A stretch of 64,000 nucleotides of DNA from positions 1,798,001 through 1,862,000 of the forward strand of contig NZ_CP084058.1 of NCBI RefSeq assembly GCF_020215645.1, in the 5' to 3' direction. Position 1 is the first letter of the stretch. Each line of letters begins with the position of its first letter. A program made the translations under genes and the position numbers. Of the stretch, positions 36,715-50,236 are shown one piece after another. The stretch is from Nonomuraea gerenzanensis. Lineage in GTDB: Bacteria; Actinomycetota; Actinomycetes; Streptosporangiales; Streptosporangiaceae. The notes below the pieces were generated by a model that saw only the letters and a list, made by a program, of their open reading frames with translations, was not told the origin of the DNA and ran no database searches.

Positions 36715-38886
36715 ATGGGCAAGTACGACGGCATGGATCCCCAGCTGGTCCGTGACCTGCTGGCCGAGGTGAAACACGCGGCCACGGAGATGCGCACGGT
36801 CGAGGACCGGGTCAGGGCCACCATGCAGCGTGCGGGGGTGCCCATCGAGGCCGGGCATCGGCCTGCTCAGGTGGCTGATGCCGTGGGGGAGATGGTCAAG
36901 GACGTCGGTGGGCGGCTGGCCGTGCTGGAGAAGCGGGTCGATGAGTCCAAGGAGGTGCGGGGGGATCGGGAGCAGTACGGGAATCCGCGGGCGGGGGATG
37001 GGGACGGGGAGAAGACGACTGGGGGCGACAAGGGCACGGAGTCCGAGGGGAAGACGGGCTCTGATGGGGTGACCGGCTCGGATGGGAAGACGGGCTCCGA
37101 CGAGAAGACGGGCTCCGACGGGAAAACGGGCTCCGACGGGGTGACCGGCTCCGATGGGAAGACGGGCTCCGACGCAGCGACGGGCTCGGACGGCAAGACC
37201 GGCTCTGACGGTAAGGCGTGCGATGACGCCGAGGACGCGGGGACCGGCGGCGAGAGCAAGACCGGGGACCAGCCCGCTGAGACGCCCAAGGACGACGATC
37301 GGGGCAGCAGGCGCGATCAGGGGACGGAACCGGATCGGGGCGTGACCGAACCGCCCGCCAAGGACACCGACACCCCGGCCCAGGACACCAATCCGCCGGC
37401 CCAGGAGGCCACTCCTCCGGCCCAGGGCTCGGACACCCCGGATCAGGGCACGGAAGCTCCTGCCGCCGACGCACAGGGCGCCGGCCAGCCCCGGGTGGTG
37501 GTGGTCGATGGCGTCAAGGTCCTGCAGGTGCCGCTCGACGCGCCCCAGGCGGCGGTGATCGAGGACATGCTGGAGAACCCGGACAAGGTGCAACCGGCCG
37601 AGATGCCGAAGCTCCCCGCCGCCGACGGCGACGTCATCTCCGCCGAGGCCAACCCGCCCGACCTGGACGCCCTCAAGACGGTCATCGAGGACCATCGCCA
37701 GATCGCGCCCCAGGACATGCCGGGCGTGCAAGTCCCGGCGGGCGAGTACGGCAAGGGCGAATGGGTCGAACGCGACATCCGCCCGGACGGCCCCGCGGGC
37801 TCGGTCGACGCCGGCAACCCGAGCACGGGCGGAGGCACGCCGACCACGCCGCCACCGGCCGACACGACGAGCGTCGGCGGCACGGCCTCGGACGGTGGCA
37901 CGGCCTCGGACGGTGGCACGGTCTCGGACGGTGGCACAGTCTCGGACGACGGTGCGGGTGCGTACGGTGGCTCGACAGTCGGCGTGGTGCCGGACGGCGG
38001 CTCGGCGGCGGAGGCGTCGGGCGGCGGCGCCGCCACCACGGGCGATGACGCCTGCGACCAGGGCAAGGACGCGGACACCCCGCCGAACGGCGACGGCACA
38101 GGCGGGCAAACCACCGTCCCACCGACGGACCAGGACACGAAACCGGACCAACCGGCTGGCGACGGACGTACAGGCGACCAACCGGCTGGCGACGGACGTA
38201 CAGAGGACCAGCCGGACGGCGATGCGCGCACGGACGACCAGCCGGAGCAGGGCGGCGGCGGCCCGGGAGAACCCGTCGCCATCCCGCCGACCGACCCCGC
38301 CGAGACGTCCACCGGCACCGCCGACACATCAGGCCGGTCCTCGGAGGCTCAGGGAGCGGCGGGCGCAGGGACGACGGCAGGCGGCACCGGTGCGGACGCC
38401 TACGGCCCGCCGCAGCAGGCGCAGCCCGGAAACAGGACGCAACCGGAGTACGAGATCCTGATCGCCTACGACGTGGAGCCCGGCTACGACACGACCACGG
38501 ATGCGACCGTAACCGTGACAGCGGACGCCGCAATCGACGCGGCGGCGGGCGGGGCAGCGAATGTGACGCTGGACGCAGCGGCGGGCGGGTCGGGGGATGT
38601 GACGCTGGACGTGGCGACGGGCGTGAGCGCCGACGTACCCGCCGGCGCGGAAGCAGCCGCCTGGGCGACCGACGGCGGCGACGTCGTCAGCCACCACACC
38701 ACCCCACCCACCCTCGACGCCCTCAAAACGGTCATCGACCACCACCGCGACATCCAGCCCCAAGACCTACCCTCCGTCCAAATCCCCCCAGGCGAGTACG
38801 GCAAGGGCGAATGGACCCCCGAGGACGTCGGCCCGGACGGCCCCCCGGGCTCGATCGCCCCCGGCCACCCGGAGAGGAGCGAGTAG
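36715..38886 (+). CDS. Repeat-rich acidic protein of unknown function, possible type VII secretion-associated
   Basis: I do not recognise this 723-residue protein. Residues 1-85 are two amphipathic helices (GMDPQLVRDLLAEV onward), reminiscent of EspC/WXG100-like ESX proteins. Residues 110-170 are TGSDGK-type hexapeptide repeats, and most of the rest is Gly/Asp/Thr/Pro-rich and disordered. Two well-conserved modules sit near residues 315-360 and at the C-terminus (LDALKTVI, PQDMP or PQDLP, then GEYGKGEW), and a weaker third copy is at about 275-300. No signal peptide or membrane helix is seen. The stop codon abuts the next gene's start, so the two act together. Confidence 0.6.
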   Translation: MGKYDGMDPQLVRDLLAEVKHAATEMRTVEDRVRATMQRAGVPIEAGHRPAQVADAVGEMVKDVGGRLAVLEKRVDESKEVRGDREQYGNPRAGDGDGEKTTGGDKGTESEGKTGSDGVTGSDGKTGSDEKTGSDGKTGSDGVTGSDGKTGSDAATGSDGKTGSDGKACDDAEDAGTGGESKTGDQPAETPKDDDRGSRRDQGTEPDRGVTEPPAKDTDTPAQDTNPPAQEATPPAQGSDTPDQGTEAPAADAQGAGQPRVVVVDGVKVLQVPLDAPQAAVIEDMLENPDKVQPAEMPKLPAADGDVISAEANPPDLDALKTVIEDHRQIAPQDMPGVQVPAGEYGKGEWVERDIRPDGPAGSVDAGNPSTGGGTPTTPPPADTTSVGGTASDGGTASDGGTVSDGGTVSDDGAGAYGGSTVGVVPDGGSAAEASGGGAATTGDDACDQGKDADTPPNGDGTGGQTTVPPTDQDTKPDQPAGDGRTGDQPAGDGRTEDQPDGDARTDDQPEQGGGGPGEPVAIPPTDPAETSTGTADTSGRSSEAQGAAGAGTTAGGTGADAYGPPQQAQPGNRTQPEYEILIAYDVEPGYDTTTDATVTVTADAAIDAAAGGAANVTLDAAAGGSGDVTLDVATGVSADVPAGAEAAAWATDGGDVVSHHTTPPTLDALKTVIDHHRDIQPQDLPSVQIPPGEYGKGEWTPEDVGPDGPPGSIAPGHPERSE
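37051..37215 (+). repeat. Tandem 18-bp coding repeats (TGSDGK-type)
   Basis: Units like ACGGGCTCCGACGGGAAG occur about nine times in tandem with small changes and encode TGSDGK, TGSDGV, TGSDEK and similar hexapeptides. The sequence is locally uniform enough to expand or contract. Confidence 0.85.
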
Positions 38887-39255
38887 ATGTACGCCGACCC
38901 GCCGCCCCCCAGGGCCAAGGGCAGGAACGAGTCCCCGCCCCCCTCCCCGGACGGACTGGACGGCGTCCAGCATCCCTGGAAGTTCAACCCGGACTACCAG
39001 AAGCTGGTCGAGGCCTGGGACGAGGTGCTGCCGCGCCTGGAGACGCTCAGGACCACCCTCGACAAGGCGTACTCGCTGGCCAGGAGCCCGCAGACGTGGG
39101 ACGCGCCGGTGGGGGAGCGGTACGTGGAGGACATCAGGGAGTGGCGGCGCAGGCTGGCGCTCTACCGGCACTCGGTGCTGACGTCGATCAGCGACGCGGC
39201 GGAGGACACGCCGCGGTGGGTGCGGACCACGGATGTGCCACAACCGTTCTGGTGA
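38887..39255 (+). CDS. Small WXG100-like protein of unknown function
   Basis: This 122-residue protein has a Pro-rich N-terminus, then a helical region (about residues 35-110) with conserved-looking Trp residues in HPWKF, EAWDEV, QTWDAP and REWRRR. The size and helix-turn-helix hairpin pattern resemble WXG100 proteins, though no exact W-x-G turn is present. It starts right after the stop of the repeat-rich gene and probably forms a complex with its N-terminal helices. Function unknown. Confidence 0.55.
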   Translation: MYADPPPPRAKGRNESPPPSPDGLDGVQHPWKFNPDYQKLVEAWDEVLPRLETLRTTLDKAYSLARSPQTWDAPVGERYVEDIREWRRRLALYRHSVLTSISDAAEDTPRWVRTTDVPQPFW

Positions 39256-39277
39256 AATTTCGGGGAATATCCGGCAT

Positions 39278-40579
39278 ATGGGCAAAACGGACATTGCGCC
39301 GTACAGTGGAGAAATGGGTGCGGAGCCCTACTACGGGCCGGATTTCGGGATGTTGCGCAGCCGGGATCCCGAGATCGCGCAGATCCTGCTCGACGAGCTC
39401 GACCGGGTGCGCGGCGGGATCCAGCTCATCGCGAGCGAGAACTTCACCTCGCCCGCCGTCCTGGCCGCCCTGGGTTCCACCCTCACCAACAAGTACGCCG
39501 AGGGCTACCCGGGCAGGCGCTACTACGGCGGCTGCGAGGTCGTGGACCGGGCCGAGCGGCTGGCGGTGGAGCGGGCGTGCGGCCTGTTCGGGGCCGAGCA
39601 CGCCAACGTCCAGCCGCACTCCGGCGCCTCGGCGAACCTGGCCGCCTACGCCGCCCTGCTGCAGCCCGGCGACACCATGCTGGCCATGGCGCTGCCGCAC
39701 GGCGGCCATCTCACCCATGGCTCCAAGGTGAACTTCTCGGGAAGATGGTTCGACGTCGTGCCGTACGGAGTGCGTCGCGACACCGAGCTGATCGACTACG
39801 ACGAGGTGCGGGACCTGGCGTTGCGGCACCAGCCGAAGCTGATCGTGTGCGGCGCGACGGCGTACCCGAGGCTGATCGACTACGCGGTGTTCCGCGGCAT
39901 CGCGGACGAGGTGGGGGCGTGGCTGCTGGCCGACGCGGCGCATCCGATCGGGCTGATGGCGGGTGGTGCGATCCCGTCGGCGGTGCCGTACGCGGACGTC
40001 GTGACGTTCACCACGCACAAGGCGCTGCGCGGGCCGCGCGGCGGCGCGATCCTGTGCACGCGGGAGCTGGCCGGGAAGATCGACCGGGCGGTGTTCCCGT
40101 TCGTGCAGGGCGGGCCGCTGATGCACGTGGTGGCGGCCAAGGCGGTGGCGTTCGCGGAGGCGGCGCGGCCGGAGTTCGCCGACTACGCCAGGCGGGTGGT
40201 CGCCAACGCGCGGGCGCTGGCCGAGGCGCTGGGGGTGGAGGGGATGCGGGCCGTCTCCGGCGGCACGGACACCCATCTGGCGCTGATCGACCTGCGCGGG
40301 GCGGGCGTGTCAGGGGCGGAGGCGGAGCGCAGGTGCGCGGACGCGGGGATCACGCTGAACCGCAACGCGGTGCCGTACGATCCCGAGCCGCCCGCGATCA
40401 CCTCGGGCATCCGCGTGGGCACGCCGTGCGTGACCACTCAGGGGATGGGGCCCCAGGAACTCAAGGAGATCGGCACGCTCGTGACCCGAGCGGTGCTGCA
40501 TCCTGGCAGCTCGGCGGAGGTCAGGGAAAGAGTTGCGGCGCTGCTCGCCATCCATCGTCCATATCTCAGCGAATATTAA
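39278..40579 (+). CDS. glyA: Serine hydroxymethyltransferase-type PLP enzyme
   Basis: The family interconverts serine and glycine with tetrahydrofolate. The 433-residue product has [36 protein letters not shown], the PLP Lys in [12 protein letters not shown] (near residue 247) and [15 protein letters not shown]. It belongs to a divergent actinobacterial GlyA paralogue found next to the atp region, not to the most typical GlyA, so substrate preference could differ. Start ATG 39278 is weakly supported. ATG 39314 ([11 protein letters not shown]), 7 bases after a TACAGT hexamer, is a good alternative. Confidence 0.85.
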   Translation: MGKTDIAPYSGEMGAEPYYGPDFGMLRSRDPEIAQILLDELDRVRGGIQLIASENFTSPAVLAALGSTLTNKYAEGYPGRRYYGGCEVVDRAERLAVERACGLFGAEHANVQPHSGASANLAAYAALLQPGDTMLAMALPHGGHLTHGSKVNFSGRWFDVVPYGVRRDTELIDYDEVRDLALRHQPKLIVCGATAYPRLIDYAVFRGIADEVGAWLLADAAHPIGLMAGGAIPSAVPYADVVTFTTHKALRGPRGGAILCTRELAGKIDRAVFPFVQGGPLMHVVAAKAVAFAEAARPEFADYARRVVANARALAEALGVEGMRAVSGGTDTHLALIDLRGAGVSGAEAERRCADAGITLNRNAVPYDPEPPAITSGIRVGTPCVTTQGMGPQELKEIGTLVTRAVLHPGSSAEVRERVAALLAIHRPYLSEY

Positions 40580-40636
40580 GCGGTTCTGTGTCGATTTCCG
40601 GTCACAGCTGGCCGGAGCATCCGGGAAACTAGGTTC

Positions 40637-41929
40637 GTGCGCGAATACCTGTTCATGGCGCTCATCTCGGCGGCGGTCACATATCTGCTGGTGCCGCTGG
40701 TGCGCCGCTTCGCCATCCGTATCGGCGCCATGCCCGAGGTTCGCGAGCGCGACGTGCACACCACGCCGACGCCCAGGCTGGGCGGCCTGGCGATGTACGG
40801 CGGTCTCGTCATCGGCCTGCTGACCGCCAGCCGGCTCCCGCACACCGGCGAGACCCTGGCCAGCCACAACGCCGACGTCGTCACGGCGCTGATCGTGGCG
40901 GGCGGGCTGATCACGGTGACCGGGTTCCTCGACGACTGGTGGGGCATGGACGCCTTCATCAAGCTCGGCGGGCAGATCGCGGCCGCCGGCGTGCTGGTCG
41001 CCTTCAACATGCGGCTGCTCTACATCCCGCTGCCGAAGGACTGGGGCGGCTCCACCAGCCTCGACTACACCCTCAGCACGATCATCACCATCCTGGTCGT
41101 GGTCGTGACGATCAACGCGGTCAACTTCGTCGACGGTCTCGACGGGCTCGCGGCGGGCATCGTCTGCATCGCCGCCATGGCCACCTGGGCCTACTCGATC
41201 TTCCTGGCGCAGAGCATGAGCGCCGGCAACATCACCACGACCGCCGCCATCGCGGCCGTGCTCATCGGCACCTGCCTGGGGTTCCTGCCGCACAACTTCC
41301 ACCCGGCCAAGATCTTCATGGGCGACACCGGGGCGATGCTGATCGGCCTCGTGCTCGCCTCCTCCATCGTGACGGTGACGCCGCTCGACCCCGCCGCCAT
41401 CGAGAGCGTGAACAAGGTCGGTGTGCTGCTGCCGCTGATGCTGCCCGCCGCGGTGCTGGTCCTGCCGCTCATCGACCTCATCACCGCCGTGGTGCGCCGC
41501 ACCTCGCAGGGCCTGTCCCCGTTCGCGCCCGACCGCGGCCACCTGCACCACCGGCTGCTCGACATCGGCCACTCGATGCGCCGGTCCGTGCTGATCATGT
41601 ACGCGTGGGCGTTCCTGTTCGCCTTCGGCGTGGTGCTGCTGGCACGCGTGGGTGTGCCGGTGCTGTGGTTCCTCGTGGTGATCGTCCTGGCGCTGGCCGT
41701 GCTGGTGCTGATGGCCGCTCCGCGCTGGCGGGGCAGGGGCGGGGCGCACTCCGCTCCGCGCAACAAGCAGCCCGATGACGACGACGGCCCGCCGACCGGT
41801 CCGATGCCGCCGATCCTGCCGGACACGCAGGTCAGAAGACCGCAGATGCCGCCGGCCGACGGCTCTTCCCGCGAGCGCGCGACGGCCGAGGGAAATCCGG
41901 TCATTCCCGCCTTTCCGAGCCGTCCTTGA
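40637..41929 (+). CDS. wecA: Undecaprenyl-phosphate sugar-1-phosphate transferase (WecA/TagO/MraY family)
   Basis: The 430-residue membrane enzyme has about eleven hydrophobic segments and the family's acidic cytoplasmic loops: GFLDDWWG, NFVDGLDGLA, FMGDTGAM and the loop with HLHHRL. It would transfer GlcNAc-1-phosphate (or a similar sugar) to a polyprenyl phosphate, the first membrane step of cell-wall glycopolymers. A disordered Pro-rich tail of about 70 residues is unusual but common in actinobacteria. The start is GTG 40637. It may prime the glycan made by the cluster at 10-27 kb, which is inference. Confidence 0.9.
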   Translation: MREYLFMALISAAVTYLLVPLVRRFAIRIGAMPEVRERDVHTTPTPRLGGLAMYGGLVIGLLTASRLPHTGETLASHNADVVTALIVAGGLITVTGFLDDWWGMDAFIKLGGQIAAAGVLVAFNMRLLYIPLPKDWGGSTSLDYTLSTIITILVVVVTINAVNFVDGLDGLAAGIVCIAAMATWAYSIFLAQSMSAGNITTTAAIAAVLIGTCLGFLPHNFHPAKIFMGDTGAMLIGLVLASSIVTVTPLDPAAIESVNKVGVLLPLMLPAAVLVLPLIDLITAVVRRTSQGLSPFAPDRGHLHHRLLDIGHSMRRSVLIMYAWAFLFAFGVVLLARVGVPVLWFLVVIVLALAVLVLMAAPRWRGRGGAHSAPRNKQPDDDDGPPTGPMPPILPDTQVRRPQMPPADGSSRERATAEGNPVIPAFPSRP

Positions 41930-41996
41930 TCGGGAACTAGAAACGGCAGGTAAAAGCGGTCTTCCGTGAGCTTGTGATATCTTTCACGAGCAGGGA

Positions 41997-42019
41997 CTCC
42001 AGACTGACCGGTTCTGGAG
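41997..42019 (+). other. Stem-loop upstream of atpI
   Basis: CTCCAGA and TCTGGAG form a perfect 7-bp stem with a 9-base loop, 40 bases before the atpI start. It could modulate transcription into the atp operon or process its leader. The gap 41930-42059 also contains an A+T-rich stretch near 41970 that may hold the operon promoter. Confidence 0.4.
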
Positions 42020-42059
42020 GTAGCAAACGCTCGCTTGATAACTCGCTGATGGAGCACCG

Positions 42060-42482
42060 ATGCAGGCCAACGACGTGCGCGTACTCAAGAGCGCCGCGAT
42101 TCCGACCGCACTGGTTGGGGTGGTCGCCGTCGTCGTGGCTTTCCTGACGGCAGGAGGCAAGGGCGCGCTGGGCGCGGCCCTGGGCACCTTGCTCGTCGGA
42201 GTTTTCTTCTCCATCAGCGTGGTAGCGGTGTCGTATGCGGCCCGAGTCTCCCCGCAGCTGATGGCGATCGCGGCCATGGTGAGTTACCTGGTGAAGGTGG
42301 TCGTCATCATGATCGTGCTGTCCGCCTTCCGCGATACGACGCTCTGGAACACGCTGGCTTTCGCGTGGGCCGTGGTGGTCTGCACGCTGGTCTGGACGGG
42401 TTTCGAAGTCCGCGCCTTCATGAAGGCCAAGATGTTTTACGTCGACCCCGACGCCAAGGTCCCCGGTAAGGGCGACTCATGA
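42060..42482 (+). CDS. atpI: ATP synthase protein I-like membrane protein
   Basis: The 140-residue protein has four hydrophobic helices (about 14-30, 35-56, 68-90 and 95-115) and a short charged tail. Its place directly before the ATP synthase genes and its resemblance to the AtpI of Streptomyces identify it. AtpI-type proteins assist assembly of the c-ring. It precedes a second, smaller AtpZ-like gene. Confidence 0.8.
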   Translation: MQANDVRVLKSAAIPTALVGVVAVVVAFLTAGGKGALGAALGTLLVGVFFSISVVAVSYAARVSPQLMAIAAMVSYLVKVVVIMIVLSAFRDTTLWNTLAFAWAVVVCTLVWTGFEVRAFMKAKMFYVDPDAKVPGKGDS

Positions 42483-42547
42483 GGCTGTCACGCGGACGGG
42501 GTCCGATATGACTAGTCCTCTACTCGCCTGCTATCGTCGGGGCCGCG

Positions 42548-42763
42548 ATGAGCGCACAGGAACGCCGACCGGAAGAAGACGGTCGCGACTTCGCCGATGC
42601 CATGTGGTCGATCCCCAGCCTTCTGCTTGCAGGGATGGCCATCTACGGCGGCATCGGGTGGTTGCTGGACCGGTGGCTGGACATGTCCGCGTTCTTCCCC
42701 ATAGGCATCGTCCTTGGGCTGGTGCTCGCTGGCTACCTGGCCTACCGGAAGTTCTCTCGCTGA
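42548..42763 (+). CDS. AtpZ/AtpI family membrane protein
   Basis: The 71-residue protein has two hydrophobic helices (about 19-41 and 46-66) separated by GWLLDRWLD, which is the AtpZ/F0F1-assembly signature. Proteins of this kind help assembly and may conduct magnesium. It lies between the AtpI-like gene and atpB. Confidence 0.82.
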   Translation: MSAQERRPEEDGRDFADAMWSIPSLLLAGMAIYGGIGWLLDRWLDMSAFFPIGIVLGLVLAGYLAYRKFSR

Positions 42764-42830
42764 CTCGCGGAGACTCCGCCGAGGGAAACCCTTGTGATCC
42801 ACACTACGACGTTGATGAAGGGAACGCCGC

Positions 42831-43625
42831 GTGAGTGCGCTGACGGCCCCAGCTCCCGCCCCACAGTTCCAGGCACCTACGCCTGAAGAACTGTTCAACC
42901 TGCCACCGATCATCCCCGGGGTCGAATGGTTCACCAAGCCGGTTCTGCTGGCGCTGCTGAGCGCGCTCCTGGTGATCGGTGTCACCTGGGCGGCGTTCGG
43001 TAATCCGAAGGTCGTGCCGCGGGGTATGCAGAACGTGGTCGAGTACGGCTACATGTTCGTCCGCGACCAGGTCGCCCGCCCCTTCCTGGGCAAGGACGCC
43101 GACCGGTGGATGGGCCTGCTGGTCTCGCTGTTCTTCCTGGTGCTGGTCTGGAACATCATGGGCGTCATCCCGCTCGCGCAGTTCCCCGTCGCCTCGCACA
43201 TCGCCTTCCCGGCGGTGCTGGCGATCTCGATCTACGTGCTCAAGGTCTACCTCGGCGTCAAGCACCAGGGCGGGGTCGGCTACTTCAAGAACATGATGTT
43301 CCCCCCGGGGCTGCCGAAGGGCATCTACGTTCTGCTGGCGCCGATCGAGTTCCTCTCCAACATGATCATCGCCCCGTTCACGCACGCGGTCCGACTGTTC
43401 GCGAACATGTTCGCCGGCCACATGCTGCTGGCCTTCTTCAGCATGGTGGGCTTCTGGTTCCTGTTCGAGCAGCTGACCCCGCTGGGGGCCCCAGTCGGCA
43501 TCATCGGCGTGGTGATGACCATCATCTTCACCGCGTTCGAGATGTTCATCCAGTTCCTGCAGGCGTTCCTGTTCGCGATGCTGGCATCGATGTACATCGG
43601 CGGCGCGCTGCACCCGGATCACTGA
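42831..43625 (+). CDS. atpB: ATP synthase subunit a
   Basis: This membrane subunit of 264 residues forms the proton half-channels next to the c-ring. The essential Arg lies in NMIIAPFTHAVRLFANMFAGHML (near residue 188), and the penultimate helix contains the conserved FEMFIQFLQAFLFAMLA. The start is GTG 42831 after GAAGGGAA. Confidence 0.97.
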   Translation: MSALTAPAPAPQFQAPTPEELFNLPPIIPGVEWFTKPVLLALLSALLVIGVTWAAFGNPKVVPRGMQNVVEYGYMFVRDQVARPFLGKDADRWMGLLVSLFFLVLVWNIMGVIPLAQFPVASHIAFPAVLAISIYVLKVYLGVKHQGGVGYFKNMMFPPGLPKGIYVLLAPIEFLSNMIIAPFTHAVRLFANMFAGHMLLAFFSMVGFWFLFEQLTPLGAPVGIIGVVMTIIFTAFEMFIQFLQAFLFAMLASMYIGGALHPDH

Positions 43626-43650
43626 GAACCACCTACCGGAATATCCATGA

Positions 43651-43929
<279 letters not shown>

Positions 43930-43961
43930 GACCAGAAGAATTCTGACGAAAGGCTGCATCC

Positions 43962-44513
43962 ATGATTAAGGCAGCTACGCTCCTCGCGGCGGAGGAGGGT
44001 GCCAACCCGCTCATTCCGCACACCTACGAGCTCGTCGTCGGTATCTTCTCGTTCGCCGTCGTCGTCTTCGTCGTCGGCCGGATGCTCGTACCGCGCATCC
44101 AGAAGACGCTGGCCGAGCGGACCGACGCGATCGAGGGCGGCATCAGGAGGGCGGAGGAGGCGCAGGCAGAGGCTCAGGCCCTGCAGAAGCGCTACTCCGA
44201 GCAGCTCGAAGAGGCTCGTCGCGACGCCGCCAGGCTGCGCGAGGAGGCCCGCGAGCAGGCCGCGCAGATCAAGGCCGAGCTTCGTGAGGAGGCGCAGGCC
44301 GAGGCCCGCCGCCTCGTCGAGGCCGCACACGCCCAGATCGAGGCAGACCGCCAGGCGGCCTTCGCCCAGCTCCGCACGGAGATCGGTCGCCTGTCGACCG
44401 ACCTGGCCGGCCGCATCGTCGGCGAGTCGCTGGAGGACGAGGTCCGCCAGAGCCGCATCGTCGACAGGTTCCTTGACGAGCTCGAGAGCTCGAACGTGCA
44501 GGCGGTGCGCTGA
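43962..44513 (+). CDS. atpF: ATP synthase subunit b
   Basis: The 183-residue stator subunit has a single N-terminal membrane helix (about 20-42) followed by a long charged helix rich in Ala, Glu, Arg and Gln that forms the peripheral stalk. The stop and the next start share bases (TGATG), coupling it to atpH. Confidence 0.96.
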   Translation: MIKAATLLAAEEGANPLIPHTYELVVGIFSFAVVVFVVGRMLVPRIQKTLAERTDAIEGGIRRAEEAQAEAQALQKRYSEQLEEARRDAARLREEAREQAAQIKAELREEAQAEARRLVEAAHAQIEADRQAAFAQLRTEIGRLSTDLAGRIVGESLEDEVRQSRIVDRFLDELESSNVQAVR

Positions 44514-45322
44514 TGCGCGGTTTGAGCAGGACCTCGCTGGCCGACGTCGAAGAGCGCTTCAACGCGGTCGCCGGTAGTGCCGACCTCGGTGCGCTCTCCG
44601 ACGAGCTGTTCGCGGTCGCGGATCTGCTCGACCGCGAGCACGGCCTGCGCCGCGCCCTGTCCGACCCGGCCAGGCCGGCCGAGCAGAAGGCGGGCGTCCT
44701 GCGCTCGCTGCTCGACGGCAAGGTGGGTGCCGCTGCCCTGGCCACCGCCGAGGCCGCGGTCTCGGCCAGGTGGTCGCGGGCCGGTGACCTGGCCGACGTG
44801 CTCGAACGGCTCGGCGTCGTCGCCGCGGCGGCGGAGGCGGAGAGCCAGCGCAGGCTCGACGACGTGGAGGACGAGCTCTTCCGCTTCGGCCGCATCATCG
44901 CCGCCAACCCCGGCCTGCGCCGTGCGCTCGCCGACGCGGCCGCTCCCGAGGAGGGCAAGCGCGAGCTGCTGCGCACCCTGCTCGAGGGCAAGGTCGCCCC
45001 CTCCAGCCTGCGGCTCATCACGCAGCTGGTGGTGCACCCGCGGGGGCGTAGCCTGGAGGTGGGCCTGGATGAGGTCGGTCACCTCGTGGCCCAGCAGCGC
45101 CAGCGCCTCGTGGCGGTGGTGCGCAGCGCGGTCGAGCTGACCGAGGCGCAGAAGGAGCGCCTGGCGGCGTATCTGCGCACCTCCTATGGCCGTGACGTGC
45201 ACCTGAATGTCGAGGTGGACAAGCGAGTGCTCGGTGGGTTCTCGGTCCGCGTCGGCGACGAGATCATCGACACCACAATCGTGGGACGAATCGAAGAAGT
45301 CCGCCGCCGGTTGGCCGGCTAG
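44513..45322 (+). CDS. atpH: ATP synthase subunit delta
   Basis: The 269-residue subunit joins the peripheral stalk to the top of F1. The actinobacterial form is longer than the E. coli one (about 177). The conserved C-terminal [22 protein letters not shown] is present. It is in the standard b-delta-alpha order. Confidence 0.95.
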   Translation: MRGLSRTSLADVEERFNAVAGSADLGALSDELFAVADLLDREHGLRRALSDPARPAEQKAGVLRSLLDGKVGAAALATAEAAVSARWSRAGDLADVLERLGVVAAAAEAESQRRLDDVEDELFRFGRIIAANPGLRRALADAAAPEEGKRELLRTLLEGKVAPSSLRLITQLVVHPRGRSLEVGLDEVGHLVAQQRQRLVAVVRSAVELTEAQKERLAAYLRTSYGRDVHLNVEVDKRVLGGFSVRVGDEIIDTTIVGRIEEVRRRLAG

Positions 45323-45345
45323 GCGAAGAGGGAGACAGAGTAGAG

Positions 45346-46995
<1,650 letters not shown>

Positions 46996-46998
46996 GAC

Positions 46999-49351
<2,353 letters not shown>

Positions 49352-49360
49352 TCGCCCCAC

Positions 49361-49394
49361 GGTGGTGGTACGGCATGATCGTCGTACCACCACC
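49361..49394 (+). other. Perfect 12-bp stem-loop between atpD and atpC
   Basis: GGTGGTGGTACG (49361-49372) and CGTACCACCACC (49383-49394) pair without mismatch around a 10-base loop. It lies 10 bases after the atpD stop and ends 7 bases before the atpC ribosome binding site (AAAGGAA). It can act as a partial terminator, as a barrier stabilising the upstream mRNA, or as control of epsilon synthesis. Confidence 0.75.
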
Positions 49395-49417
49395 TGATCG
49401 GAAAGGAACCTACACAA

Positions 49418-49819
49418 GTGGCGAAGCTACGCGTAGGGGTTGTCTCACCCGAGCGTGAGATCTGGTCGGGCGAGGCCGACATGGTGATTGCCAAGACCGT
49501 GGACGGCGAGATCGGTATTATGCCGCAACACGCACCTGTGCTCGGCGTCCTCGTCGAGGGCGGGGTGCTGCGCGTGAAGCGGGAAGGTGAGCCGGAGCTG
49601 GTGGCGGCGGTGCACGGGGGTTTCATCTCCGTGGCCGACGACGAGGTCTCCGTGCTCGCCGAGGTCGCCGAGCTCGGCTCCGAGGTCGACGTCGCGGCTG
49701 CTCGTGACGCTCTCGACCGGGCGCAGGCCTCGATCGAGGCCAACCAGGAGGACGCCGACGCGGCCATCGAGGCCAAGCGTGCCAGGGCCCGGCTGCGTGC
49801 GGCGGGCGAAGAGGTTTAA
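49418..49819 (+). CDS. atpC: ATP synthase subunit epsilon
   Basis: The 133-residue subunit couples the rotor to F1 and can inhibit ATP hydrolysis. It has the N-terminal beta sandwich (VSPEREIWSGEADMV, GEIGIMPQHAPVLGVL) and a C-terminal helical hairpin rich in Ala/Arg/Glu. GTG 49418 follows AAAGGAA. It is the last subunit gene of the operon. Confidence 0.97.
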   Translation: MAKLRVGVVSPEREIWSGEADMVIAKTVDGEIGIMPQHAPVLGVLVEGGVLRVKREGEPELVAAVHGGFISVADDEVSVLAEVAELGSEVDVAAARDALDRAQASIEANQEDADAAIEAKRARARLRAAGEEV

Positions 49820-49848
49820 TACATAGCAAGCGGCGATCAGGGGGCGGC

Positions 49849-50229
49849 ATGGTGGCGACGATGGTGATTCTCGTAGTGCTGCTGGCCGCCCTCATCGTGT
49901 TGCGCGGGGTGACGCTCGCCCGTTCGCGCGGCAGTGTGCCCTGTCGCCTGCGGGTGGGAGAGGGCGGATGGCAGAGCGGGGTAGCCCGCTATGCCGACGG
50001 GGAGCTCCATTGGATTCCGCTGCTCGGCGTCCGACTCCGGCCGCGTCACGCAATCGCGAGGCGCGGCCTTGTTGTTTCCGCGAGGCGGGAGATCGACGGG
50101 GGCCTGTACGCGGTCGACTGTTCGGGCAGCACCCGGGGGATCTCGCTGGCGATGAGCGCCGACGCCATGACCGGGTTCCTGGCCTGGCTGGAGTCCGCGC
50201 CCCCCAGCGCCTATCTGGACGTCGCCTAG
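49849..50229 (+). CDS. DUF2550 domain-containing membrane protein
   Basis: The 126-residue protein has one N-terminal membrane helix (about 3-22) and a compact beta-rich domain with CRLRVGEGGWQSGVARY. It matches the DUF2550 proteins that follow atpC in many actinobacteria. Their function is unknown. A small CCCGC-GCGGG stem spans its end and that of the convergent gene (50230-50244). Confidence 0.88.
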   Translation: MVATMVILVVLLAALIVLRGVTLARSRGSVPCRLRVGEGGWQSGVARYADGELHWIPLLGVRLRPRHAIARRGLVVSARREIDGGLYAVDCSGSTRGISLAMSADAMTGFLAWLESAPPSAYLDVA

Positions 50230-50236
50230 CCCGCGA

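Noticed and set aside
37051..37215. Regular repeats resembling a CRISPR array
   Set aside because: The repeats are contiguous and in frame, with no unique spacers; they encode TGSDGK-type peptides.
39265..39275. AATATCCGGC shared with the region before lysA (13094-13103)
   Set aside because: A single ten-base match between two intergenic regions without further symmetry may be chance.
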